Both the position numbers and the translations under genes were made by a program. Source: Pyropia yezoensis (lineage: Eukaryota > Rhodophyta > Bangiophyceae > Bangiales > Bangiaceae). From it: 64,000 nt of DNA. Below the pieces are notes generated by a model. It was not told the origin of the DNA, searched no databases, and saw only the letters and a program-made list of their open reading frames with translations. The stretch is from positions 18,682,354-18,746,353 of the forward strand of contig CM020620.1 of the NCBI GenBank assembly GCA_009829735.1. Direction: 5' to 3'. Below, one piece after another: positions 42,950-52,366 of this stretch; position 1 is the first letter of the stretch; every line of letters starts with the position of its first letter.

Positions 42950-43645
42950 CTGCCTGTGATTTCTCTGGGGCCCGAGAAAGGGAAGCGAGCTCTTACGGCT
43001 GAGCGCGCCATCGAGTCGTTCATAGTGCTCTGTTAACCACAGACCTCCGACTGTGATACCTCGGGCGTGCTGACCATGGTGCCGGTGGCGTCCGTAGAGA
43101 AGTCTGTGAACCGTAAGTCTTTCATCGCCGACAAGTGCCTTAGAGGCCAGAGCAAGACCTACAACTCTGTTCTCTCCCCCCAGCTTGGCTTTTGCTCCTA
43201 CAATTGGGTTGAGTACGCGTGCTCGGGCGTTGAGTCATGTGATCTTGTCCCCGCTGCGGTGCTAGCACTGTCACACTCATCCGTCCTCGCTGGGGAACAG
43301 GACAACTACGCTACGTACGAGAAGATGTTCTCTCAGGCCAGTGTAGCTGTTGACGGGGCCAACGCGGAGCAGCAGGCGCTCAGCCGCGCTAGGGACTAAT
43401 ACGTCACGGCGGTTTTTCCGTTTGACGAGCGAGATTGCCCAAACTCTGTGTGCAGCGCTCTCCCTCGGCCGCCAACGGGCATGCTTGTGACTGCATCTGG
43501 TACGGGTCGCACCTTACTCGGGTGCTTGGAAGACACGGCATCTAATCGTGTAGGTCACACGAACCACTCCCTGGCGAACATCACTATCCTTGACGCATTT
43601 CGCACTTGGTTCCAAGAGAAGAGGTATGCCATCTGTTCGTCATGA
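42950..43645 (+). pseudogene. Unrecognised decayed gene
   Basis: One plus frame reads as normal protein with stops: after a TAA near 43034 it has MVPVASVEKSVNRKSF (ATG 43075) through ASVAVDGANAEQQALSRARD. It then meets a TAA (43397-43399) and continues YVTAVFPFDERDCPN...GTGRTLLGCLEDTASNR to a TGA at 43643-43645. Composition differs from the GC-shadow frames nearby. Could be a remnant of a DNA transposon or of a host gene; no motif was recognised. Confidence 0.35.
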
Positions 43646-44203
43646 GAAACATTTCCAGGAGCGTGCCCATCACGTGTTGCCAGTCCTACGAAGATTTGAG
43701 CCGCGTAACTGACGATAACGCGCTTTTCCCTCCCTTCCTATTTTCGTGGCTTTTGTGCATAGGTCTCCCGTGGCTGTGCGTGCTGGTCTTGCTTCCAACC
43801 AACCGTGCATGACGATCAGGGCTTCTGGCTCCCGTTAAAAAATTTAAGGCCCATATGGGTCCACCACGGTCCTTGGCGGTCAGCAAGCTCTGTGAAAACG
43901 TCATATTCGTTGGCACACCTTTGAAGGAAGATGGCAGTCGCGATGTGCTGGGCAGTGTCCTAACTTTTTCAGTTGGAGCCCACTTACAACCACCACCCAC
44001 TAGTAACGTTGCAACGCGCGGCTTGCTGCTGACGGCTCAAAAGGTGTCGGGCCACCACCATGTCACCCTGACATAAGAGGAGGAGGGTGTGAGGTAGAGG
44101 CTCGCGAAGGAGTACAGACGTGTTGCCGCAGCGGTCCCGCAGACCGCTCTGAGGAATGCAAGGCGTCAGGCTGTCGCGGAGAGGAACTCGTGGGGGCAGG
44201 GTG
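43646..44203. other. Host sequence left of the nested retrotransposons
   Basis: Nothing recognised; runs up to the B LTR fragment. Confidence 0.4.
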
Positions 44204-44244
44204 TAGCACAATAGGGAACCGCTGCACGTCCACTCTCAGGGAAC
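44204..44244 (-). repeat. Truncated family B LTR (edge of an older B insertion)
   Basis: TGTAGCACAATAGGGAACC... through CTCTCAGGGAAC matches the first 41 bases of the B LTR and is interrupted by the LTR of A2. GGAAC (44240-44244) would be the A2 target duplication. Confidence 0.85.
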
Positions 44245-44713
44245 TGTGGCAAGAACCACATGCACACACGGCACCCAAGTTAGGGCGGTGTGCAAGGGCT
44301 GCCTCCCGTGTCGGGGGAACCGGAAGAAGTGCAAGTCGCACACACTCTGTCCCTGTTGTGGGGCAAACCCCCCACGGACAAACAAGAGGATGGTGTGTGG
44401 TCCAACAGTTTCTTGGTCGGGACGGGGACGCAGGGCCAAGCCCCGCTGTCCCTCCCCTTATCCCCCCAGGGTCCACTCAGAATCTCGCCACTCAGAATCT
44501 CCCACCCCAGCACCTGCCCACCGGGCCACACGAAAATTCAAGACGATAAATGCAGAAAACCCTCAAATCCAAGTTGGATTTACTACTAAGCTAACTATCC
44601 CAAACTTAGGGAATATGGACCCAAATGCAGGGGGAGGAACGGATCAGGCTAGTGGCCTGCCGCCCCTTGCATGGCACGTGTTGCCCCCCTACCTGGGGGT
44701 CAATACTGCCACA
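44245..44713 (-). repeat. 3' LTR of A2
   Basis: 469 bp with TGTGGCA...TGCCACA ends. Confidence 0.95.
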
Positions 44714-44726
44714 CTCCCCTCTCCTC
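44714..44726 (-). other. Polypurine tract of A2
   Basis: GAGGAGAGGGGAG on the minus strand next to the LTR; confirms minus orientation. Confidence 0.8.
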
Positions 44727-44759
44727 AGTTCCGACCGACCCGGTCGGCCCTGTGAGGGG

Positions 44760-44773
44760 GTGCGTAAACGCAC
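44760..44773. promoter_or_regulatory. Palindrome GTGCGT-AA-ACGCAC (A2)
   Basis: Conserved with A1 18221-18234; lies upstream of the antisense ORF. Confidence 0.45.
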
Positions 44774-44832
44774 GTCTCGGCGTTGGGGGCGCGACTTGCT
44801 GTCCCCCATCGAGTACGTAACGCGGATGTGGA

Positions 44833-44851
44833 GGCGGTCACGTTGACCGCC
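44833..44851. promoter_or_regulatory. Palindrome GGCGGTCA-CGT-TGACCGCC (A2)
   Basis: Conserved with A1 18143-18161, 201 bases before the antisense ATG. Confidence 0.5.
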
Positions 44852-45051
44852 CCTCTCCTCAAGCTTGCCCACTCGGCAGCTTGCTCTCCTCAGTTCACAC
44901 TTCACCATCACCACCACCTCCCCTTCACCTTCCACTGGGCCGCCCCACGCTGGGGAGGCCACCCGTATACCCACGATCCGAGTCCCCCTCAACTCGAGGC
45001 GGGTCTCGTGCCGCTGTCGCCAGGGCGTCTCTCCCCAACTTGGGGAGAGCC

Positions 45052-46995
45052 ATGGCGAGCCCGGGGGTGAAGACGGACTCCCTTGACGAACGTATGGAGG
45101 ACACCTCCTACGGTGCAGCGCCCGCCGGGACTTCCGGCGGGGGCTCCGCGGTTGCTCCGGGGGATGGGACTCCCGCGTCACCCGGCTTTGGGTTGACGGC
45201 GGGGTCTCCCCCGGAGGCGGGACAAGTTGTCCCGCGTGAGGCCTTGGGGCGGTGGTTTTACCCCGCTTGGCCTCTATATGAGGAGGGGTTGACTGTTCTT
45301 CGCTGTGGCCGACTTGGCGCAGCGATGGGTCGGGTATGGGACCGCCTACGGGAGAAGTATCCCCGTAGGGTCGGGTTCCCTGCCGGCTTCAGGACGGACC
45401 AGTTTGCCTTCCTGGACGACGAGGAGGTCGAAGACGTCCAGCGTGCCAAGGCCATGGTGGACCGCGGGGGAACTATCCCGGGTCCCGGCGACTTGCCGAC
45501 CTTTACTTGGGACGCTGTGGCAACTCGCCCCCCGTACCTCCACGAGGCCGATCCGCACACTCATCACTTTGATGTGCGGATGGAGAAAGACTTCCGGCGA
45601 GGTCCCTACTTGGTGACCTCGGCTCAACTTGAGTTTCCTCAACAGTCTGCTGCCAGTAAGGAGCAGTACTATCCGAAGAAGCCCGAGTGGTGGCCTCAAG
45701 TTGAGGTCCCCTACGGGTTCCCGGCGTTGCTGCCACGGTTGCTTGACCACTTCGGCTCCGTCATGTTGACGGCTGGCCCTGATCACCTGGTGTGGGCCAT
45801 GTTGGCCACCCAGTGGCTCCTCGAGGTCATGTCGACCTGGGTGTCCTGTGTCCAGCGGCGGGGGATGTTCTGGCATCTTCCCCTCCGGCTTATCCAATGT
45901 TTGGTACAGCTCACCCCTCAGCTAGTTGCTGAGGGGTGCTCATCAGGACAAATCACTCTACTTGAGGAGATGCGCCGCCTCCACAAGTTCATCGAGTGGG
46001 AGAGCATTGAGCACAAGTTGCGCCGCCCCACTCGTGGGCTCAAGGACGATGGCGCACTTCGCCAGTTCGTGTGGGTCGCTCGGGAACTTCACGACGGCCG
46101 AGTGGTCCTACGAGAGGGGTTGGGCATCGGGGACTACCCGTATGCCCCGGGGGTGGATCGCCACACTGCGCCACCCCCGGACAAGCCCATAGTTATGGCC
46201 GTGCCGTCCTATGATGACCATATGACTCAACCCACTGCGGGGGCCCCAAGTCGGGGTCGCAGTCACACCCGGGTACCGCCACCTCGGCGTGCCCCTCCGC
46301 TTCCTCCTTTTCCTTTCCAGCCTCACGGGAACATCCCGATCAGCGTGGCCGTGGAGTCATCCACCCCGGTGTCCCCCAACTTGGGGGCCACCGTCCTGAC
46401 GGTATACCCCAAGTTGGTGTTACCGCTCACGCCTCTAACCTCAGAGATGATGATCACCACGTTGGTGCGCACCATTTCCTGGTTGGCCGCGTCGACCGCA
46501 ACCCTCCAAATTTCCGAGACTCCTCAACTTGAGGAGCGCGTTCGTACTGCAGTGGCGACCGCGAGTTGCGAGTCGGTGGCGGAGTTTATGACAGCCGAGT
46601 TGGCTCGCATTGGGGCTATTATGCCCCAGCCAGCCCCACTTGGGCGTGGCAAACGTCGCGCGAGCCGGGCATACTCGCCTCCTCGCCGTCGTCGCCGACA
46701 CTCGCGGCGCTCTCCCTCCGTGTCGGAAGACGAGTTGTCTTACTCCGTCTCGGAGTCCTCTACTCCGTCGGAGACGGAGTCTGTCCAGCGTCTGCGTCGC
46801 AAACTTGCGCGCAAGACCAGGCAGAAGAGTAGCCACGGTCAACGCCACTTGCGCGACCGTGAAAGGCGCGACGGTTCCGACTTGGAGCCGCCGCCCCTTC
46901 CAACGAGTGGAGACCGTTATCGGCGTGGGTCTCGCCGCTCGCCTCCACGTGAGGGCGAGGGCCGTGGATTGGGAGAGTCTAGCATGCGTGCCTAG
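45052..46995 (+). CDS. Antisense ORF of family A, intact copy (647 aa, unknown function)
   Basis: Reads opposite to gag-pol of A2 and converges with it. ATG at 45052 (MASPGVKTDS) is the first in-frame ATG; the frame is also open upstream. Residues 1-60 are Gly/Pro/Ala-rich. Residues ~60-390 look globular and Trp/Tyr-rich (YLHEADPHTHHFD, YPKKPEWWPQVEVPYGFPALL, PDHLVWAMLATQWLL). Residues ~390-480 are Pro-rich, and ~480-540 helical. From ~545 the tail is Arg/Ser-rich with Ser/Glu blocks, like RS domains of splicing factors, and ends RGSRRSPPREGEGRG...SSMRA. No catalytic motif, zinc finger, signal peptide or membrane segment. Nuclear or RNA-binding activity is a guess. Confidence 0.8.
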   Translation: MASPGVKTDSLDERMEDTSYGAAPAGTSGGGSAVAPGDGTPASPGFGLTAGSPPEAGQVVPREALGRWFYPAWPLYEEGLTVLRCGRLGAAMGRVWDRLREKYPRRVGFPAGFRTDQFAFLDDEEVEDVQRAKAMVDRGGTIPGPGDLPTFTWDAVATRPPYLHEADPHTHHFDVRMEKDFRRGPYLVTSAQLEFPQQSAASKEQYYPKKPEWWPQVEVPYGFPALLPRLLDHFGSVMLTAGPDHLVWAMLATQWLLEVMSTWVSCVQRRGMFWHLPLRLIQCLVQLTPQLVAEGCSSGQITLLEEMRRLHKFIEWESIEHKLRRPTRGLKDDGALRQFVWVARELHDGRVVLREGLGIGDYPYAPGVDRHTAPPPDKPIVMAVPSYDDHMTQPTAGAPSRGRSHTRVPPPRRAPPLPPFPFQPHGNIPISVAVESSTPVSPNLGATVLTVYPKLVLPLTPLTSEMMITTLVRTISWLAASTATLQISETPQLEERVRTAVATASCESVAEFMTAELARIGAIMPQPAPLGRGKRRASRAYSPPRRRRRHSRRSPSVSEDELSYSVSESSTPSETESVQRLRRKLARKTRQKSSHGQRHLRDRERRDGSDLEPPPLPTSGDRYRRGSRRSPPREGEGRGLGESSMRA

Positions 46996-47106
46996 TTGGC
47001 AGCTGCCTTTGTTGTGAGAGTGTGAGGGTTAGGGCTGTAGTTAAATGCCACTCTGCGTACCACTTCGACTTGAAGCACTCTCTTGGCACAGTTGCTCGGC
47101 CCTCCC

Positions 47107-48496
47107 TCACGTTGAGGGAGGGCTGTTAGGGTCTATCTCATTCCGGGCACAGTACGCCCGGACCTTCTCAGCAGGAAGGTCCTCCACATACTCCCACGTA
47201 TCGTCCTTGGCTTTGTAGCCAAACCAACGCACCCTCAACATGAGGCGGTCAGTGTCTTCATCCCATCCGTGGTCGATGAACTTATCGAACACCTACTCCT
47301 GCGGGCCCTGTTTGGCCGCAGGCAGTGAGGGGAGGCGCCACGCTTCCAAAGCACGCGCCCAAGCTGGGTCGCCTGCAGGCGGTGGTGCAACTTTGACCAC
47401 GTCCTTTTCGTTCACTGTGCGGACCCCATCGTCACTTTCGATGGTGAAACGCCGCCCATCAGTACGAAGGACCTGGTACGGCCCCTTCGTCTGGAATACC
47501 AACTTACCCCCAGTTGGGGTGTGTGAGTGAACCAGCACCCAGTCACCCTGTTCGGGGACATGCTTAGCATTGCGCACCTTTTTGTCAAAGGTACGCTTGT
47601 AGCGCTTTTGTGCTTTGTCCATCTCAGCCCTGACTTTAGGGATGAGGTTTTCAAGCCTAGCAGCGAACTCCGCCTTACTCTCAGTAGGAGTAGGCGTCCT
47701 GCCACAATCCTCCCTAGTTGGGAGCGACCGCCGCACGGCAATAGACCGCACACGACGGGGGGTCACAAAAGCGAGGGGTACTTCCCCGGTAGATGAGTGA
47801 ACCTGCGAATTGTAGGCGGTAGTAAGAATAGAAATGTATTGGTCCCACGTCTTCACGTGCTCACTCACATAGTGGCGCAGCTGCCTAACAATAGTTTTGT
47901 TGAAGCGCTCCACCTGCCCATTAGTTTGTGGGTGATAGGGGGTGGCATAGTTTGCCTTAACCCCCAACATATCCAGCACTCCCTGAAACAGTACAGACGC
48001 AAATTGCGGTCCATTGTCCGATAGTGTACTATCTGGGATGCCATACGCGGCAACCCAGTGATCTAGGAAGGCTGACACGACCGACATGGCCGTGATCTCT
48101 GCCAGTGGGATCGCTCGCGTAAGTTTCGTGAAGCGGTCACAGATGACCAGGAGGTACTGGTTGCCCTCCTCGGTCACTGGCAGTGGCCCAAGGATGTCCA
48201 TCGCCAACGCGGCGAAGGGCTCCTTGGCCGGGAACAATAGCATAGCCGTAGTAGGCCGGCGTTCCATCAGACGGTTCTGTGCACAACTTGTGCAGGCAGC
48301 CACCCAACTGTAGATGTCCACCACCATGGACGGCCAGTAGTACCTGGTCCTCAGGGTCTGGTACAGTTTACTAGACCTCAGGTGTCCACCCGTGGGAGCG
48401 TTGTGCTCCCTCTCAAGGATACTGTCCTTGAGGGATGCGGGGACGACAAGTTGTTCAGTCCCTTGGAATACCCCCCTCCTCATGAGGAGGCCATCG
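47107..48496 (-). pseudogene. pol: pol of A2, integrase and chromodomain part
   Basis: Continues the pol reading frame from 60781 across the B2 insertion. Contains the HHCC zinc domain (HNAPTGGH...CTSCAQNR), the DDE core with all three acidic residues (AMDILGPLP, LSDNGPQF, GQVERFN) and a C-terminal chromodomain (VRWFGYKAKDDTWEYVEDLP). A TAG at 47293-47295 (Tyr codon in A1) separates the chromodomain. It would catalyse integration and bind histone marks, but B2 separates it from the rest of pol. Confidence 0.92.
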
Positions 48497-48858
48497 TGTA
48501 GCACAATAGGAATCCGTCGCACGTCCACTCTCAGGGAACACTCACCAAGGGGGATCGGCACCAACGTCACCGGGAGGCCAAGGTTGCTGTCCTTGGAGCG
48601 CAAGCCACGGGACCAAGATGGGAGCCCAAATGGGAGGGGTTTGTTGTTCTCCTTGGCCGGCGGTGGATTCGCCACCGGCCCCCTCGTTATAAACCCTCGG
48701 AGACACTACTAACTACCCTCCACCCCAAGATGCAAGTCCCTCTGGTCATACGTAACTTATAGATACCGTGACCAGTTCAGACTCTCAAATTGAAAGTTAA
48801 GAGTTAGAAGTAGCCCCCCTGATATTAGGGTCACAATACGGACAACCATATTGCTACA
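48497..48858 (-). repeat. 3' LTR of B2
   Basis: 362 bp, TGTAGCA...TGCTACA. Confidence 0.96.
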
Positions 48859-48870
48859 TATCCCCCCCTT
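48859..48870 (-). other. Polypurine tract of B2
   Basis: AAGGGGGGGATA on the minus strand directly before the 3' LTR. Confidence 0.85.
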
Positions 48871-49113
48871 AGATTCGGCCCGTCCTCGGGTCGAGTTGCA
48901 TTCGGGTTACCGAATGTAAGTGGGTCGCGTGACCGTTTACCCGTCGGGTGGGGCTTTGCGCCCAGTCGCGACAGACACCCCTTTTCGAGGTTGTCCGAGG
49001 GGGGTGCCCCCCTTTGTGTGGTACACACACGATCCGTTTTCCGGACCGTTAATTTCCCGATGCGGGTTTTTGTTCACGACCCCCCTTTCCGAGGGGTGGT
49101 GCAAGCGGATCCG

Positions 49114-49131
49114 CCACCAGGTGCCTGGTGG
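49114..49131. promoter_or_regulatory. Palindrome CCACCAGG-TG-CCTGGTGG upstream of the B antisense ORF
   Basis: Perfect 8-bp arms. A second site with the same core, CCCAGG-TG-CCTGGG, lies at 49250-49263. Candidate operator or promoter element for the antisense transcript. Confidence 0.45.
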
Positions 49132-49443
49132 TAGGGGGGTCCCTCTCGTGTGGGCGATTGAGTGGGGGGCGGGGGCTGCCCGCGTTGCGTGGGGGCGGTT
49201 GGGGGTGACCCCCCTTACTTACCCCGTGTGTGGGTGTGGCCCCGTCCCGCCCAGGTGCCTGGGTGGGGCGCGGTCGTAGCCCCGTGGGGCGCGGGTCGAC
49301 CCGCGTGCCTGCGGCGCTTCTCGTGGCCGTTTGTGGTCATAAGCGCGGGTGTCCGCGCTTCCCTGGCTCGTCCCGGTTATCCCACCGTACCGGGTTGTAG
49401 CCGTCGACGGCTTGTGGGCGCGGGGGACTCCGCACCCGTTATC

Positions 49444-51888
49444 ATGTCCTATCCCCAGGTGCTTGAAGAGGAGGAAGACCTCCTGATCGGGGAGGAGATG
49501 GAGGACGACGCGCCTGTCGGTCCCGACGCCGCGCGTTACGGGGTGAGCTCGTCTGACGACGACGGGCCTGCGGTGTCCGTCCGTCTGTCGGCCGGAGGAC
49601 TGTCGTCCGTGTGCAGCGGCACGACGGTGCCGTCGGCCGGAGGTCAACCCGGCGGTCAACCGCGCGTGGCGGCTTCTACCCCCTCTCTGCCGGCTGCCCG
49701 GATGGAGCCTGGTGCCGGTGCCGGCTCACCGCAGGTACCTCAAGATGGTCCGCCCTGCGGCGGAGGTGGCGACCCGCAGCCGACTCCGGCTGGTCAAGGT
49801 AGTCCGGGTGTCCGGGCGGTGACTCCTCGCGGCGGTCCCGCCGTTGACGCGGGTGGTGGTGGCGGTGCGACACCCGGTGCGGTGGGTCAAGACGGTGCGG
49901 GTGTCCGCACGGCCGGGGCTCCGGCTCCGGAGGCTGTCCAAGTGCCTTCCACTTCCGAGGCGGGGGCTACGCCGACGGGTGGTGCCGGCGCCGGTACCAT
50001 ACCTGCGGTGCCGCGGGTGTCGAGCGGTCAAGACGCTCCTTCTCCCATGGCGGTTGACACCGGGAGTTACTCCGGGCGGGCGCCCGCCCTTCTTCTTCCT
50101 CCTCGGCCTCGTCCATCTCCGACGTCGGCCCCTCTGCCGGTGGTGCGTCCCCCGGCGCCCCCGATTCTTCCTGGTCCTGCCCGGGTTGCCCCGTTGGGTG
50201 GCGGCGTCGCCGTGGCGGCGGGTCAACCCGCCATGTCGGTGTCCGACTTGGTGGCTCGGGTTCGAGGCCTCACGGTGCAAGAGTCGATGGAGTCCGATGG
50301 GCGTATGCGGGTGGACTACCACCTGGTGCATCCCCGTGGAGAATCCTCCCGGCGCGTCAAGGTGGACCCGTGCTGGGAGCGGGAGTTGGTGCGGCTGGTC
50401 AACCAGCCGAACGCGGTCCGGGTGGAACATCATTGGATCCTGAGTCAGCCGGACGACCGGCATGCGCAGCTCTGGTGCACCCGGGTGGGACGGGGTGAGG
50501 TCTACCTCGACCCCAACTTCGGGGTCTGCGACCTGATTGCCCCCGCGTTGCCGCGGGAGATCGACTACCCGGCTAGTGCTCGGGGGATTGCGGCGGCGGC
50601 GGAGCCGGTTGCGTTTGGGGAGACGGTGAGCAGTACCGGTCGGTATCCCGACTTTGACTACTACCCGGGGGTACCCCCGTATCTGTCGTTGACGGCTCCC
50701 TACCCGCCCATGGCGGGTTTGAAGTCGGCGTCGAGTTGGCGACGTAACCATGGTGTCATGGCGGATGCGTTCCGCACGGATATAACGTGTGCGTTGCAGA
50801 CCGGCAACGGTCGTGCTCCGGTATACACTCCCGTGCGCCCGCCGCTATGGCAGGAGGGGTGGGAACCCGCCCCTGCTTTCCGGTTTGACACCGGCTCCTG
50901 TCGTCGCTACTTCGGGAGTGTGTTGGCCTCGCGACCGGTCCACCCGTTGCAGGGTACCTTCACCCTTGAGGTTACCCTCGGGCAGGCTTCCTCCTTCTTG
51001 CTGTCCGTCCGCCGGCAGGGTCGTCTGTTTCATCTTCCGACGGGTGTCCGTCGGCACATCGCGCAGTTGGGCGTGGATCTGATAGCCGCCAAGACCGGGT
51101 TGGCCCGGGAGTTCGAGGCCCTGCTGGCTGTTCACGATGCCGTGAACTGGGCTGGGGTGTTGGCCCTTCCCCCGTACCGGGACCCGCAGGCTGGGGCTTC
51201 CCCCTTGCCTCGTCACTCGTTGCGTGTCCGGCGTACTCAGCCGGGTGAGCCCAGTTGCCATGGGTGGGCATCCACCGAGGCTGTTGCTGACCTGGGTATT
51301 CCCATGGTTATCCATGACCCTCTTCAGGTCCTTGCTCCGTGGTTCGGTAACCCGATGCCGGCGGCGGTTGGCCGTCGTCCCCGAGAGTGGGGCTCTGTGG
51401 GTGGGGAGCGTGAGGTGTCCCGTCGTCGGGCGGAGTACCGCCGTGGTTACGGTGGAGCCCCTTCGGTAGGGTCCTACCGGGCCTCGTATCAGGTGCCACC
51501 GGCTCCGGTGGTAGCCGTGTCGGCTCCTGTGGCTCCTCTGGCTGCGCCAGTGTCACCTCCCGCCACTGTCCTACGTGACGGGGGTCCCCGTCTCTGGTAT
51601 GAAGGCGTTGACGCCCTTGTTACCCGCGCAATGCGTGGGGGTCTCTCTGTTAGCTGGGGGGATATCCCCCCAGGTGCTGCGCTGGTTGGGTCAGCGCGTT
51701 GCTTCGGTGGCGTGCTGGACCGCCTCCAGAAAGCTCTGGAGGACGTGGAGGCTGGCCGCAGCACCCTCGTCCAGCTATGCACCGAGGTAACTCGGGTGGT
51801 CGACCGTCGTGACGTTGCCGACCGGTGGAGCACGGAGGTATACGCGCTTACGCGTGAGTGGCCTCCCTCGAGTGGGTCTACCCACTGA
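49444..51888 (+). CDS. Antisense ORF of family B (814 aa, unknown function)
   Basis: Opposite strand to gag-pol, between pol and 3' LTR, the same place as in family A. First ATG at 49444 (MSYPQVLEEEEDLLIGEEMEDD); the frame extends 94 codons upstream without ATG. The N-terminus is acidic. Residues ~40-350 are a low-complexity Pro/Gly/Ala/Val region. Residues ~260-640 are globular (VKVDPCWERELVRLVNQP, YLDPNFGVCDLIAP, YPDFDYYPGVPPYLSLTAPYPP, GTFTLEVTLGQASSFLLSVRR). A C-terminal ~90-residue part is helical (GGVLDRLQKALEDVEAG). No motif I know, and no clear sequence match by eye to the family A antisense protein. One copy only in the window. Confidence 0.8.
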   Translation: MSYPQVLEEEEDLLIGEEMEDDAPVGPDAARYGVSSSDDDGPAVSVRLSAGGLSSVCSGTTVPSAGGQPGGQPRVAASTPSLPAARMEPGAGAGSPQVPQDGPPCGGGGDPQPTPAGQGSPGVRAVTPRGGPAVDAGGGGGATPGAVGQDGAGVRTAGAPAPEAVQVPSTSEAGATPTGGAGAGTIPAVPRVSSGQDAPSPMAVDTGSYSGRAPALLLPPRPRPSPTSAPLPVVRPPAPPILPGPARVAPLGGGVAVAAGQPAMSVSDLVARVRGLTVQESMESDGRMRVDYHLVHPRGESSRRVKVDPCWERELVRLVNQPNAVRVEHHWILSQPDDRHAQLWCTRVGRGEVYLDPNFGVCDLIAPALPREIDYPASARGIAAAAEPVAFGETVSSTGRYPDFDYYPGVPPYLSLTAPYPPMAGLKSASSWRRNHGVMADAFRTDITCALQTGNGRAPVYTPVRPPLWQEGWEPAPAFRFDTGSCRRYFGSVLASRPVHPLQGTFTLEVTLGQASSFLLSVRRQGRLFHLPTGVRRHIAQLGVDLIAAKTGLAREFEALLAVHDAVNWAGVLALPPYRDPQAGASPLPRHSLRVRRTQPGEPSCHGWASTEAVADLGIPMVIHDPLQVLAPWFGNPMPAAVGRRPREWGSVGGEREVSRRRAEYRRGYGGAPSVGSYRASYQVPPAPVVAVSAPVAPLAAPVSPPATVLRDGGPRLWYEGVDALVTRAMRGGLSVSWGDIPPGAALVGSARCFGGVLDRLQKALEDVEAGRSTLVQLCTEVTRVVDRRDVADRWSTEVYALTREWPPSSGSTH

Positions 51889-52366
51889 GGAGTGCTATTG
51901 GTTGTGAGGGAGAGGGCCCCGGTGACCCTTATGGTAGCCGGGTAGTAGTGAGTATAAACTCATCCCCTTTGGGGGCATTGCTTGCCTCTGTTTGCTGCCC
52001 TGGGGAGTACCCCTTCTGGCGCAGTGGTGCCTTGCCTCCCGTCGAACTTCTTCCGGTAGGTTCATGCTTGGGGAGGTCATCCTCCCTCACTTGGTGTCTT
52101 GGCTTGGGGAGGTCATCCTCCCGTGTAAGCTCCCTAGTTACTTCGATATTATCGGAGTTAGCCTTTACCTTTAAGTTAACTTATTAAGGTTCAGGTTTTA
52201 CTTAGTTACCTAAGCTTAGCTCTACTTAGTTACCTAAGCTTGGTTCGACTTAGAAACCTAAGTCTGATTTGACTTAGAAACCTAAGTCTGCCGTAACCAC
52301 GTCACACCCTACTTAGTAGGTATAAGCCTCACCCCCCAACAGCCGAAGTCGGTGTCGGTTGGGTTG
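51889..52366. other. Spacer between convergent antisense ORF and pol of B2
   Basis: Contains two hairpins of the form GGGGAGG-TCAT-CCTCCC (about 52071-52092 and 52107-52125) and the 24-bp repeats listed separately; likely the 3' end region for both convergent transcripts. Confidence 0.55.
52200..52295 (+). repeat. 24-bp tandem repeat, 4 copies
   Basis: Units start ACTTAG(TTA/AAA)CCTAAG. Each contains a small palindrome ACTTAG...CTAAGT or CTTAG...CTAAG, so the array can fold into serial hairpins. Confidence 0.85.

Noticed and set aside
52200..52295. CRISPR-like array
   Set aside because: Head-to-tail 24-bp units without spacers, inside a eukaryotic retrotransposon.
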